64,000 bases of DNA, from assembly GCF_009665255.1 (NCBI RefSeq), contig NZ_CP035686.1, forward strand, positions 1,674,001 to 1,738,000. The letters are read 5' to 3'. Both the position numbers and the translations under genes were made by a program. Positions 28,886 to 38,178 of this stretch are shown one piece after another. Positions within the stretch are counted from its first letter, which is position 1. The number at the start of each line of letters is the position of its first letter. The stretch is from Vibrio metoecus (GTDB taxonomy: Bacteria > Pseudomonadota > Gammaproteobacteria > Enterobacterales > Vibrionaceae). The notes below the pieces were generated by a model. That model was not told the DNA's origin. It ran no database searches and was given only the letters and a program-made list of their open reading frames with translations.

Positions 28886-28990
28886 TGTGATGCTTGCAGC
28901 ATAAGTCTGCATAGACAGAGCTAGCTTTCAAGTAGTTACGAAGAAATTTGCAGAATAAGTTCGCATAAGATTGCATCAAAAGTCAGCATA
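28886..28990 (+). repeat. Left end of the transposon with three TnsB-like sites
   Basis: After the terminal TGT come three related 20-bp elements in direct order: 28894-28913 (TTGCAGCATAAGTCTGCATA), 28948-28967 (TTGCAGAATAAGTTCGCATA) and a more diverged one at 28971-28990. The same element recurs inverted at the other end. Wide spacing between the first two and close spacing of the rest resembles a Tn7 left end. The nearly 200 bp from here to the terminator at 29103 hold nothing else. Confidence 0.82.
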
Positions 28991-29102
28991 TTTGAGTAGG
29001 TATCGGAATATTACGTTGTAAAGTTACTACATAATAACCAATGCTCGTAGATAATCGTGTGCATTGGAAAAACAATGAGCATACGTTTAACAAAGTTTTA
29101 GA

Positions 29103-29133
29103 CAAAAAAGCGTTAGATATCTCACTCTAACGC
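29103..29133 (-). terminator. Intrinsic terminator after the SIR2 gene
   Basis: On the minus strand the stem GCGTTAGA / TCTAACGC (8-nt loop) is followed by TTTTTTGTC. It lies about 60 nt after the SIR2 stop and protects the transposon end from read-through. Confidence 0.8.
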
Positions 29134-29189
29134 GCCTTACTCCGATAAGAAAAAGTAACTTAAAATCTCGAATATTTGTTAAAATCGAC

Positions 29190-32100
29190 TCACCTTGCAT
29201 CCCATTTTCTTTTGAGTTCGATAAAGCGTTCATCATCACCTAACTCGGTATTGGCTTCTATCATTTGGTCTAAATAGTCCCCCATGTTGTAAGGCCATTT
29301 GTGAACATCATCAGGTAATATGATGTTCAGGAGTAACAAAAGATCATTAGGATATTGTTTAAGTACGTTGTCGTCATTCAGGTAGATATGGTTAGCGCAT
29401 TCTAATTTCGTTAAGAACGGAGTGATTAGGTTTACAATTTCAGGGAAGTGATCTTCCGACCAAAATACGATATCACAAAGGCGTTCTGATACAGCGGGTG
29501 ATTTAACAGCAAGCTGTTTAGGCCAAACATTTGAGATAAGTTCTCTGAATGGTAGTAACCAATGCTCTTTGTCTTCACTATCTCCATGCCTAGCTTGCCA
29601 TAATATTCCACACCTAAAGTCATCACTTGCTTTAATTAATACTTCTTTTAATTCAAGATCAGATACCCACCTTTTATCCTCATCTTTAATTTTCCAAGCT
29701 GAGAAAATTAATCCCACAATAGCATCCTGATGACCTCGGCTTTCAACTTCTCCTGAATATGCCAACTCCAGAATACTTGGCTTCAAAATGGTGAATAGTT
29801 CTTTCCCACAAACTCCTCCCCATAAAACACCAGCCCAAAATGCCTGACGATCTTCTCTGGAAGAAGAGTTTAAGACAGAAAGCAAGTTCCGTTGAGTCCA
29901 GTCAGGATCAACCCAAAAGCACCAACTTAAACTGCGGCTAAGTATAACCATTGCGTAACGATGTAAATCATTAGGTAAAGCTAATAATTGGTTGAGCAAT
30001 AACAATAAATTTCCAGTGAAGCACTCTCCAGATTCAAAAGTACGGCTATGCTGTGATTGCAGTATTGCACTGGTTAAGTTTCCAGTTGGTGAGTTTATTG
30101 ACTCCATGGCCCAATCAGGAGCTTTACTACCTCGTATTGTTGAAGATTCACCCTTAGCAGGTTGTATCGACATTACATCAACTAATTTAAACGCTAATTT
30201 ATAGTATGTAGCATAATAATTATCAGCGAGTACGCTAGTAGACTTCTCAAACCAGCTTGATACTGAACGAAGTATTTTTACCAAGTCGTTACTGGTAAAA
30301 CCAGACAAACGCTCTGCAATTAATGCCATAAATCGGGGTTTATCATTCTTACGGGCTTCAGAATAAAGGAAAGTATCCCAAGCCCAGTCAACAATGTTTC
30401 CCTTTTTTGCAGAACAAGTTAAAGCGTTGAAAGCTCGAATCGGTTTTTCTTGTGATAAACCAAGAAATGGGTCTTCATCAATCAAAAAATCAGCTTGTCT
30501 ACCAGATAATTCACTTGCTCTTTCAAGGATTGAGGCTATTGGTTCATCTGCTAACAAAGAATAGTCTGTATTTTTGGTAACAATACCACTGCGAACTTGA
30601 AAGGAGCGCGCTGCATCTTTTGCATGCTCAGGCTTCCATTCCGGCGTATCATCTCTTAGCCGATCAACTAACTTATCCGTAGCTATTGTTAACTCACAAC
30701 CATTTTGTTCAAGCCAAGTTACTCTATCCAGAATATTCCTCGCATTCCGTTCCTTAAATCTACTTTCATCTTCGTTTTTCCAAGGTTTAGGTCCTTGCAA
30801 TATTCTATTTTCTATTGCGGAACGGCTACATTTGTCGAGTTCTTTCCATCTGGCTACGAAAGCTAGAAGCAAGTCTCTAGCATTATAATTATCCCAAAAT
30901 GCCTCGTCTGAAAGTTGATTTAAAGTAATAATAATACTTTCATTAGGCACAAGATTGGTTTTCCCTAACGCCCAAATCTTTAACCTTGCAAAGATAGTAC
31001 TGTCAGCGCATGGCCACCTTGAAAGCTCCTTCCGAGCTGCATCAAGATCAATCAATACTAATTTCTCTAAGTAAGAAACAAACAGCAATACCCATGCAGA
31101 TAGACCATAAGTTCGACTATACGAATCCTCTGTAGTCTTATCCGGTGTTAACGAACAACTCAGGCTCAGGCCGTATCCTCCTATTTCTTTTTCTAGTTCA
31201 ACAGCAAGCTCTAGGTTACGTCTCAGGACTTCAACGATACGAATTATCCACTCATCAGGAATTTCTAGCCTTCTTGGTAGTTCTGGGTAATGGACATCTA
31301 AATGAATTAAGTCTTTTAAACTAATCTGCTCTCGGTTGATCTCATTCGGGGTGCGGTAAGGAGGTGTGACCTTGATGAATGGTTTCGTTATCTTTTCAAA
31401 TTGCCGTAATTTTCTGGGACACCAGCCATTATTCTTTATTGCTCCTTCCAGAGTAAACCAATCGCGGTGTCCTCTTTTATCAGTTTGTTCAAAGCCATCA
31501 AAAACATAGTTCCATGCCTCATTGAGTGTACTTTCCATATTTTTAGAACGACGCTCACATTGTGACTTAAGTACAAACTGAACCCAAGGGTGAAGACATT
31601 GCTGCTTCGTAACCCACCAGATTACTTCAGGCTGTTCCGCCACTCTGCTCAACCAATATGTTAATGCGTTAAGCCTTTGAGGCAGGGTAGAAAACTGAGG
31701 GAAACTGGAATCATCCCCTCTAAATCTGATAGAACGTTGGTCTTGTGTTCCTTTAATATCTTGTGAATTAAACTCAAAAGCATCCCATGCACCAGTGGGA
31801 ACTTCACGTTTGTTATAAAAGTCATTAGGGTCAACATGCTGTGGTGTATGATCCGAATCCAAAGAGTAAAAGTGAAATGGGTCTACCATATCAGCTAGGT
31901 TTTCTTTACCGGATAAATTCTTACGAGGAACTTCATATCTCAGCTCAGGATCAAACACATGAAGCCAAGTGGCAGGAGCTAGTATTTCACTATTAGCAAA
32001 CTTTTTGGCTCCTTCGGTTGTAGAAACAATATGTGCAATCTGACCGCGTTCAAAGGGCTGTAACAGGTGAGGCCCCATTCCAGCTTTTGTGATTATTCCT

Positions 32101-33002
32101 CGATACCATGCATCTGGGTCAGAAGCCCGATCTGCCCAAGATTCCAAAGTGTTCCAAAGCGCGATATGCCCATTTGTATCGTCATACGCAATCGCTTTTA
32201 CCCCTTTATGGTGCCACTTTGAGCTAGCGTAACCTTCATCACCAGATTGAAATGCGTATATATCGTTAAGATGGCTTGAGCTTTTATTGAGTGCTTCTAA
32301 CAAATATTGAATTGGCGGATCGTCCGCAGAATAACCGACAAAAACTACGACATATTTTTCCAATATCCCTTTGACAAATGAGGTAGCCCAACCATTAGCC
32401 AAGTAAGCATCTCCAAATTCAGAACTTGAGAGGACAAAGCCGTTGCTTGCAGCACCTGTACCATCCTCGTTTACTTTGCCATGAAGATATACCGTACCAT
32501 TAAATTCAATTGGATGATTAAGATCAGGTAGTCTTGGGGGGATAAAGGTATTTATATCTGGTTTGCAAAGATCAAATAAGCAATCAAAGTTAGTTGTTAC
32601 CAAACGTACTATACCATCGTTCGTTGTAGCTAGTTTAAGCATCGTTTGGTGTGCACTTAGGTCAATTTCTCTCTCAGGCGTGAGAGCCTTAGCTACTGAT
32701 TTATATATATCTCTCGTTAAGAACTCTCGCTCCAGCAAACCAAATATCCTATCAGCCGAAACTACTCCTTCCACGCCAGTACTAGCGGTTATTGCTTTAG
32801 CTGCATCTATAAGCTTCAAGGCAGGACTGCTGGTTTCTACACCAAGCTCAGATGTTACAGATGAAGCTAGCCCAAAAAAGTCGGCAAATCCCGCTTTTGC
32901 TCTTGAAACACCTGCACCACAAAAAAATACCACCCGACCTTGGTCTCTGGCTAATAAGAGTTCATCAGGTATTGAAGGTCCATTTTCGAGGAATCGCATC
33001 AT
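29190..33002 (-). CDS. Large SIR2-domain protein, probable antiphage NADase (DSR1-like)
   Basis: The 1270-aa protein has an N-terminal SIR2-like domain (about 15-265): FFCGAGVSRAKAG, VTTNFDCLFD (in place of the usual TQNxD), YLHGKVNED with the catalytic-type His, and VFVGYSADDPP. The remaining 1000 residues are helical and not assignable by eye, as in defence-associated sirtuins, where that part senses phage and triggers NAD depletion. The start may be the Met at 32999. It stands alone as the cargo gene nearest the left end and is followed by a terminator. Defence function is inferred from domain layout, size and setting. Confidence 0.78.
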   Translation of the reverse strand: MMRFLENGPSIPDELLLARDQGRVVFFCGAGVSRAKAGFADFFGLASSVTSELGVETSSPALKLIDAAKAITASTGVEGVVSADRIFGLLEREFLTRDIYKSVAKALTPEREIDLSAHQTMLKLATTNDGIVRLVTTNFDCLFDLCKPDINTFIPPRLPDLNHPIEFNGTVYLHGKVNEDGTGAASNGFVLSSSEFGDAYLANGWATSFVKGILEKYVVVFVGYSADDPPIQYLLEALNKSSSHLNDIYAFQSGDEGYASSKWHHKGVKAIAYDDTNGHIALWNTLESWADRASDPDAWYRGIITKAGMGPHLLQPFERGQIAHIVSTTEGAKKFANSEILAPATWLHVFDPELRYEVPRKNLSGKENLADMVDPFHFYSLDSDHTPQHVDPNDFYNKREVPTGAWDAFEFNSQDIKGTQDQRSIRFRGDDSSFPQFSTLPQRLNALTYWLSRVAEQPEVIWWVTKQQCLHPWVQFVLKSQCERRSKNMESTLNEAWNYVFDGFEQTDKRGHRDWFTLEGAIKNNGWCPRKLRQFEKITKPFIKVTPPYRTPNEINREQISLKDLIHLDVHYPELPRRLEIPDEWIIRIVEVLRRNLELAVELEKEIGGYGLSLSCSLTPDKTTEDSYSRTYGLSAWVLLFVSYLEKLVLIDLDAARKELSRWPCADSTIFARLKIWALGKTNLVPNESIIITLNQLSDEAFWDNYNARDLLLAFVARWKELDKCSRSAIENRILQGPKPWKNEDESRFKERNARNILDRVTWLEQNGCELTIATDKLVDRLRDDTPEWKPEHAKDAARSFQVRSGIVTKNTDYSLLADEPIASILERASELSGRQADFLIDEDPFLGLSQEKPIRAFNALTCSAKKGNIVDWAWDTFLYSEARKNDKPRFMALIAERLSGFTSNDLVKILRSVSSWFEKSTSVLADNYYATYYKLAFKLVDVMSIQPAKGESSTIRGSKAPDWAMESINSPTGNLTSAILQSQHSRTFESGECFTGNLLLLLNQLLALPNDLHRYAMVILSRSLSWCFWVDPDWTQRNLLSVLNSSSREDRQAFWAGVLWGGVCGKELFTILKPSILELAYSGEVESRGHQDAIVGLIFSAWKIKDEDKRWVSDLELKEVLIKASDDFRCGILWQARHGDSEDKEHWLLPFRELISNVWPKQLAVKSPAVSERLCDIVFWSEDHFPEIVNLITPFLTKLECANHIYLNDDNVLKQYPNDLLLLLNIILPDDVHKWPYNMGDYLDQMIEANTELGDDERFIELKRKWDAR

Positions 33003-33288
33003 GTTTCCTTTTGTGTTTAAAGTTCTAACTTTTAGGTGTTGTGACTTAAGTGACGATTAATCACATCAATAGAGGTGATAGCGCTCCTATTGGTAACAGC
33101 GGCACTAAGAACACCAATATGATTACAATATCATATTTAGCTTAGAAAACTCAGACGAAATGCCCTTTGCTCGGATAAGAAAAATTAAGTCAAATGGCTG
33201 TTTATAAACTCGAGGGGCAGAAGTAAGGTAGCGCATTGGGGAGCAAAACCAAACTAGCTCTGTATTAGGTAGAGCATAATTCACACTA

Positions 33289-34545
33289 TCAGCATTTGAT
33301 TTTTGGTAGGTCTTGCCAACGGGTGGTGTATTGAGGGGATAACATTTCACGCCGCATTGCCCATTTTTGAGTTATGCCTTGAGCAGCAAGGAAGATAGCA
33401 TCACTCCCAAATCGATTGTTTAACGTGTCATACACATTCATAAGCTTAGGATTATTCGGGGTCAGGTTGAACAGATCGGGCTGCTCATGCTGACCGTCAA
33501 CTAAGTCAATCAGCCCAACACCAATTTTATAAAATCTCACATCCTGTTGGAATAACTGCTCTGCCAGTCGAGAGGCGGCTTGAGTTATCAGAGTCACATC
33601 AGCAGTAGGATACGCAAAACGATGAACCGCTCGGCGTACCACAGGAAGCGAGTCAAATGGTGAACTGTTAGCGAAACAAAGCATCACTCGACACAGTGAT
33701 TTTTGTTTTCGAGCCTTAAGGGAAGCAATATTCGCATGCTTGCACAACGCTTGCCGCAACGACTCAAGGTTAGTAATCCTCTGCCCTGCACTGCGGGTAG
33801 AAAATATTTGTTTCTTATCCGCTCTAGCGGTATCCCAACCCTTACATTTTTGTCCATTGAGTTCACGTACTGTACGCTCCACTTCTACGTTAAACTCTTT
33901 TCTAATCAGTGCAGGAGGATAATTGGCAAGCTTGAGCGCTGTATTAATTCCTATCATCTCTAATCGATGAGTTAGTTTCCTGCCTATGCCCCATACCTCT
34001 GAGACATGCAGTTGCCCTAAAACCGCCCTACGCTCTCGTTCGCTATCTAAGACACATACCCCATTATATCCCTCAATTTTTTTCGCAGCATGATTGGCCA
34101 CTTTGGCGAGTGTCAATGTTTGCCCAAACCCGACACATACGGGTAAGCGACATTCACGCCAAACAGCGCGTCGTAATTTCATTCCGTGCTCTTTAAGAGA
34201 ACGAATGGCTGGAAAGCTATGCTCAAATGAAAGGAAAGACTCATCGATACTGTATATGTGTTGTTCAGGTGCGAAGCGACCAATAACCTGCATCATTTTG
34301 GCAGATAAATCCGCGTACAGCTCATAGTTCGATGACAGAGCAATCACCCCCTTCTGTTCACAAAGTGCTTTAACTTGATAGTAAGGTTTGAACTTTTCTA
34401 TGCCAGCTTCTTTAGCTTGTCGATTTGCTGCGACAATGCAACCGTCATTATTGGACAAAACGATCATCGGCTTTCCACGCCAATCGGGGCGGAAAACTTG
34501 CTCAGCGCTACAGTAGAAAGAATTAGCATCAACCAAAGCAAACAT
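33289..34545 (-). CDS. umuC: DNA polymerase V catalytic subunit UmuC
   Basis: The 418-aa Y-family polymerase performs translesion synthesis with processed UmuD. Active-site parts are seen: FALVDANSFYCSAEQVF and YSIDESFLSF (catalytic acids), CVGFGQTLTLAKVANHAAKK, VWGIGRKL (HhH) and a UmuC C-terminal part. Length is close to the usual 422. Its ATG overlaps the umuD stop as TAATG. It would be induced with umuD by DNA damage. As cargo it gives the host SOS mutagenesis. Confidence 0.92.
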   Translation of the reverse strand: MFALVDANSFYCSAEQVFRPDWRGKPMIVLSNNDGCIVAANRQAKEAGIEKFKPYYQVKALCEQKGVIALSSNYELYADLSAKMMQVIGRFAPEQHIYSIDESFLSFEHSFPAIRSLKEHGMKLRRAVWRECRLPVCVGFGQTLTLAKVANHAAKKIEGYNGVCVLDSERERRAVLGQLHVSEVWGIGRKLTHRLEMIGINTALKLANYPPALIRKEFNVEVERTVRELNGQKCKGWDTARADKKQIFSTRSAGQRITNLESLRQALCKHANIASLKARKQKSLCRVMLCFANSSPFDSLPVVRRAVHRFAYPTADVTLITQAASRLAEQLFQQDVRFYKIGVGLIDLVDGQHEQPDLFNLTPNNPKLMNVYDTLNNRFGSDAIFLAAQGITQKWAMRREMLSPQYTTRWQDLPKIKC

Positions 34546-34952
34546 TATCTTGTTCTCAACAATGGACTCACTCGGTGGCAGCGAATTGAGCGAGTTACAA
34601 TCCCTTCGAGGGAAAATTGATCAAATTCGTGGATAGGAACGGGCTGGTATCGCTCATTAGCAGAGAGGAGTAATCGACGATTGAGGTCAATTTGTTTACA
34701 AATAAATTCCCCATTGAGGTTTGCCACTATGATGTCGAAATCTTGTATATCTAATGAGCGATCTACAATCAGTAAATCTTTGTCGAAGATACCCACATCT
34801 TGCATAGAATCTCCACATGCATATCCCAGAAACGTGGCACAAGGATGCTCAATAAGAAGCCGGTCTAGATCTAAAGCGAGCTGAGTATACTCTTCAGCAG
34901 GACTCTCAAAGCCTGTGATACCTGCATGAGCAAAGATAGGGATAACTTTCAC
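34545..34952 (-). CDS. umuD: UmuD, SOS mutagenesis subunit
   Basis: The self-cleaving LexA-like protein is processed after contact with RecA filaments and then joins UmuC. The cleavage region HAGITGFESP, the catalytic Ser in GDSMQDVGI and the Lys in FICKQID are present. The GTG at 34952 (MKVIPIFAHAG) matches the family start; another GTG at 34961 is in frame. No good Shine-Dalgarno is seen for either. A LexA box lies 12 bp upstream of the preferred start. Confidence 0.9.
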   Translation of the reverse strand: MKVIPIFAHAGITGFESPAEEYTQLALDLDRLLIEHPCATFLGYACGDSMQDVGIFDKDLLIVDRSLDIQDFDIIVANLNGEFICKQIDLNRRLLLSANERYQPVPIHEFDQFSLEGIVTRSIRCHRVSPLLRTR

Positions 34953-34964
34953 ACAAAACACACA

Positions 34965-34980
34965 CTGTATATAGATACAG
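34965..34980. promoter_or_regulatory. LexA (SOS) box of umuDC
   Basis: CTGTATATAGATACAG matches the gammaproteobacterial LexA consensus CTGT-N8-ACAG exactly and lies just before umuD, overlapping the expected promoter. Position and match indicate DNA-damage control of the operon. Confidence 0.9.
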
Positions 34981-35319
34981 TATATTGTATTTCAGATTAG
35001 GTATTTTGCAACAGCGCAACGGAGATAAGATTACTGTAATTGTTTTCCTATTGATTGGCCATTTGACACAATATGAGTTGTCCCAACTGGATGATGAACG
35101 CACATTCTTGGACAAACCTGAGCGAGCCACACCTAGCTAGCTCGAAGATGGACAAAAATTAGTTTCAGGAGTTCTAATATTAGCTATTCATGAATAACTT
35201 TTTATAAGGCAAATTTGCCAATTAATACGCCTTCGCACAGTGCGCACTTTATCTGCTTATACTTAATGCAGCTGCATATTAATTATATATAGAATGTCCC
35301 GCTTTTGAGGGGCAATTTA
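34981..35319. other. Non-coding stretch between umuD and the regulator remnant
   Basis: This 339-bp AT-rich region separates the divergently oriented umuDC and the decayed plus-strand genes. It carries the upstream half of the umuD promoter and an AT-rich promoter-like stretch near 35270-35300. I see no intact gene or RNA. Confidence 0.4.
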
Positions 35320-35461
35320 ATGAAGTATCACGAAATGACAAAAAACTATATTTTTCGTGAGGTTGAATGTGGTTATCCGTCGAACAAGCTGCTGAACTTT
35401 GTTTAAAAACTGTGAGAACAGTTAAAGAATGGGATAAGGGAAAAACTATTACCTATCACAT
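35320..35461 (+). pseudogene. Remnant of a small phage/island-type regulator
   Basis: An ATG at 35320 opens MKYHEMTKNYIFREVECGYP and stops after 28 codons. A shift of frame restores EQAAELCLKTVRTVKEWDKG, a helix-turn-helix-like stretch that resembles small DNA-binding proteins common in Vibrio prophages and islands (I think of the DUF3653 type). The sequence then breaks off abruptly at IS-derived DNA. So it is a frameshifted, truncated copy. Confidence 0.5.
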
Positions 35462-35909
35462 GCTCAGAAGAGGCGCTGGAGGTTGTCAGCTATTACGAGC
35501 ATCGTTGGTTGATTGAAAGGTATGGAAAGCAGCGGCACCGCTAGAATGCAGAGACTGGAGAATCTGGAGCGCATGAGTGTGATACTGGCTTTTATCGCCT
35601 ACTCCAACTTCGCTTTATGAAGGAATATAAAGCGGAAGTGGAATAACAATGTTGTGAAACATTGTTGGGTCAGAAAACCTGGAAGTTACTTTGGCTGAAA
35701 AAGGAGGGAGGTCCGTTACCGCAACAGGCGCCAGATATGCAGTGGGCGTACGAGCGTCTAGCCAGATTAGGGGGTTGGAAAAATACCAAGCGGACAGGCC
35801 GGGCTTCAGTAGAGGTATTGTGGGAAAGAAGCTTTAAATTACAAACCATCCTTGAGGGTTACGAATTGGCCATGTCTCTCAATCTCGAAGACTTGTGATC
35901 AAGAGACAG
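35462..35909 (+). mobile_element. Decayed IS4-family (IS50/Tn5-like) insertion sequence, 3' part
   Basis: Several frames read pieces of a Tn5-type transposase: EEALEVVSYYEHRWLIERYG at about 35470, a YREK-like segment, then the C-terminus WAYERLARLGGWKNTKRTGRASVEVLWERSFKLQTILEGYE (35745-35870). Stops and frameshifts separate them. At 35891-35909 the complement reads CTGTCTCTTGATCACAAGT, very close to the inside end of IS50, giving the right boundary. The 5' half is missing, so the copy is inactive. Confidence 0.75.
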
Positions 35910-35944
35910 CCGAAAGGAGTCTTTATAAAACTGAACTAATCAGT

Positions 35945-36454
35945 CTATTTTATCTGTTTGAGCAAGTTTGACACATCTGTACCAGAGACATAATCAATTA
36001 CAGGTATACTTCGAGAGTTACCAAAAGCATGTGCATTAGATGTTTCTTGTTTCTGTAAGCTCTCAATCAATGAGATACCTATAGAATCACCATCACGAGA
36101 GACAAGTCGTCTATGTATTTCGTCCGGCTCAGCAATAACATTAATGATCAAAGCTGGAGCTATTTGCTCAAAAACAGAAAAATCTAGTTCAATGATTTGT
36201 GAATCTTTACCGATGAGACAGAAATGGCCGTCAAGAAAAATCGAGCTATTGCGTAATGTTGATAAGCCATTGAGCAAAGCGATTTGATTTGCTTCCGCTT
36301 TATCAACAACCTTAGAAGTTTCAACATACTCAGAGTTTGCCTTAATGATCTCACTACAAGAATACGATGGAATATCAACATGCTCATTTAGCTTTTTACA
36401 TAGTGTGGATTTTCCTACACCATGCACCCCAGAAACAAAAATCAATTTATTCAT
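35945..36454 (-). CDS. Small P-loop NTPase/kinase-like protein
   Basis: The 169-aa protein begins MNKLIFVSGVHGVGKSTLCKKL, a Walker A motif (GVHGVGKST), and has SSIFLDGHFCL as a likely acidic strand and EIHRRLVSRDGDSIG resembling a lid of nucleotide/AAA kinases. Size and pattern fit a small adenylate-kinase-like ATPase. Its ATG overlaps the stop of the ASCH gene by 4 nt, so it is the third gene of a coupled operon. The function is unknown. Confidence 0.75.
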   Translation of the reverse strand: MNKLIFVSGVHGVGKSTLCKKLNEHVDIPSYSCSEIIKANSEYVETSKVVDKAEANQIALLNGLSTLRNSSIFLDGHFCLIGKDSQIIELDFSVFEQIAPALIINVIAEPDEIHRRLVSRDGDSIGISLIESLQKQETSNAHAFGNSRSIPVIDYVSGTDVSNLLKQIK

Positions 36455-36855
36455 TCAAACGCTAACTCGGGTAGTAACTCGCACGATAAATATTTGAAAG
36501 ATTGCGGTGCTGAAACCTTCTCTTTCATGTCGGCTAGTTTGAAAGGGGTGAGATACTTTCTCACATTACCAATTTTTATTGCATGAGCCTCTGCTCGACC
36601 ATCAAAGTACTCGTCAAAGAACTCTTTGTTGATTCCCGATTTGGTTTTTGTCTGCTTCCAAATCTTTTGTGGAGTGTCCGTTAGTATCTTGTCGATAGAA
36701 AACTCACCAACTACTTTACCCTCAGGTAGTGTAGAGTAGATGATCACTTTCTCTACATCGCTACGTCTAAAGATTGCTTTGCGATATTCAAATTTCTTTT
36801 CCCCGGCAAAAATTCTTTCGACGAATTCGGGCTTAATTGATAATAAAACTTGCAT
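36451..36855 (-). CDS. ASCH/PUA-like domain protein
   Basis: The 134-aa protein resembles ASCH-type RNA-binding domains: LLSIKPEFVERIFAGEKKFEYRK at the N-terminus, VVGEFSIDKIL, and AHAIKIGNVRKYLTPFKL near the C-terminus. It overlaps the GNAT gene upstream by 23 nt and the NTPase gene downstream by 4 nt. ASCH proteins can bind or cleave RNA or act on modified nucleosides; which applies here is unknown. Confidence 0.7.
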   Translation of the reverse strand: MQVLLSIKPEFVERIFAGEKKFEYRKAIFRRSDVEKVIIYSTLPEGKVVGEFSIDKILTDTPQKIWKQTKTKSGINKEFFDEYFDGRAEAHAIKIGNVRKYLTPFKLADMKEKVSAPQSFKYLSCELLPELAFE

Positions 36856-37897
36856 CTAACTCACCTAAATCAAGCATATGATGAAACTGCTGATCTGTTA
36901 ATCTCATTACGCCCCAATAAGAGCCAGGTCCATCGCTAAGTCCAACTTCATCAATAAGTCGGCCACGAATTACGCGTTTAGTCATAGCAGTATTATACGT
37001 GAATCGAATGATATGAGGATAGCGTTTTGTCCTATAGAAGCGGGTCAGCTCTTCAGTACTAAACACTGAATATGAGCCAGCATATTGAAGAAAAGATTCT
37101 AACGTATTGAATTCACCTATGTTTTTGTATTCTTCGACAACACAGACTGAAGTTATAACCGATCGGTATCTCGCAGGTCCCTGACGATCCGTAGTACGGT
37201 ATGTAACGATAATATCACCGGGTTTGAAATTCGAGGTTCCTTCCATCGCACACAAGTAAATTTTATGGATGCTGTTAGTGTGAGAAACATCTTGAATCAA
37301 GTCGTGGGACTCATTGTTAAGAATCGAGTCAGGTAGCATACGTGTATGATAATCGGGATAAATCGACATCAGGTATTTACTGTTACCTCTAGTTTCAAAT
37401 TTTGGATAATCATGCAAAATGTCGCCAGTTACAGACGACATTTTGCGAAACAGTACATTTTCATTACCATTCGCTGTTTCTTTAGTCGCAATGATGTTGA
37501 AGCCATATCTTTGCATTAAAATGATTAAGTATTCGTGCTTGTCGAAAATCGTTACATAAATATCATCAGCCTTGTACTCAATAGCATGGTCAAAGACTTT
37601 CTTAATAAAGCGCTCACCACGGCGAGTTCCTGCTGAATCAAACTTAAAGGTACCGATCTTTAGATGAGTAGCATTTGGTAAAGGTGGATTTGTATCCGTA
37701 ATTTCTCCGACTTCAATTTTGAGATACATAAACCCTTCGATTACACCATGTCGGTTATAAAGAACGTAAGCACTTTCGTCTTCGCGTGCCTTTTTAGCAA
37801 ACCAATCCGGAAACTCAACGTAATCAGCTTTAAGTGTTGAGAAGAAGGGATCATTAAGGTTGATTTGTGAGAATTTCTGATAGGAAAGGTTTTCCAT
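36833..37897 (-). CDS. GNAT-like acetyltransferase fused to a second domain
   Basis: The 354-aa protein has an N-terminal GNAT-like part (about 20-150: AYVLYNRHGVIEGFMYLKIE, HLKIGTFKFDSAGTRRGERFIKKVFDHAIEYKADDIYVTIF, LMQRYGFNII) in place of the usual RxxGxG loop. A C-terminal beta-rich domain follows (FKPGDIIVTYRTTDRQGPARYRSVITSVCVVEEY) of PUA/EVE-like appearance. The ATG at 37897 has AAGG eight bases upstream and is preferred over the frame from 37939. It heads a three-gene operon with ASCH and NTPase genes. The substrate is unknown. Confidence 0.72.
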   Translation of the reverse strand: MENLSYQKFSQINLNDPFFSTLKADYVEFPDWFAKKAREDESAYVLYNRHGVIEGFMYLKIEVGEITDTNPPLPNATHLKIGTFKFDSAGTRRGERFIKKVFDHAIEYKADDIYVTIFDKHEYLIILMQRYGFNIIATKETANGNENVLFRKMSSVTGDILHDYPKFETRGNSKYLMSIYPDYHTRMLPDSILNNESHDLIQDVSHTNSIHKIYLCAMEGTSNFKPGDIIVTYRTTDRQGPARYRSVITSVCVVEEYKNIGEFNTLESFLQYAGSYSVFSTEELTRFYRTKRYPHIIRFTYNTAMTKRVIRGRLIDEVGLSDGPGSYWGVMRLTDQQFHHMLDLGELDASFIIN

Positions 37898-38140
37898 TGT
37901 TAATACCTTGACTCTTAATTTGGATACGCTTGTAACCATATGAATAGACGCAACTTATCGCATGATAATCTATATTAGAGGTGCAACTATTTCCATATTT
38001 TTTGTATGAATATAGGACCATACGTCACAAACGTTGAACTTAGGTGGAATTTACCCCCGTAATACAACATGGGGATTCACAACGAACAGTACTAGAAGAA
38101 TGGATAAGTTTTAGTAGGGGAAAACTCTTGAACAGGATGG

Positions 38141-38167
38141 GAATGAGTAAAAGGTCTAAGCAACTTT
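38141..38167 (+). repeat. 27-bp direct repeat, copy 1
   Basis: The sequence starting GAATGAGTAAAAGGTCTAAG recurs exactly at 40137-40163. The two copies bracket the coiled-coil/GIY-YIG gene pair, which suggests a cargo cassette boundary. It has no coding role that I can see. Confidence 0.8.
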
Positions 38168-38178
38168 GGGGCAGAATT

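Noticed and set aside
33123..33350. 75-codon minus-strand frame between SIR2 and umuC
   Set aside because: It overlaps the 3' end of umuC in another frame, has no ribosome binding site and no recognisable content.
35081..35145. attC-like or integron site near umuD
   Set aside because: Only a short CTAGCTAGCTCG palindromic piece is seen; no attC structure or integrase.
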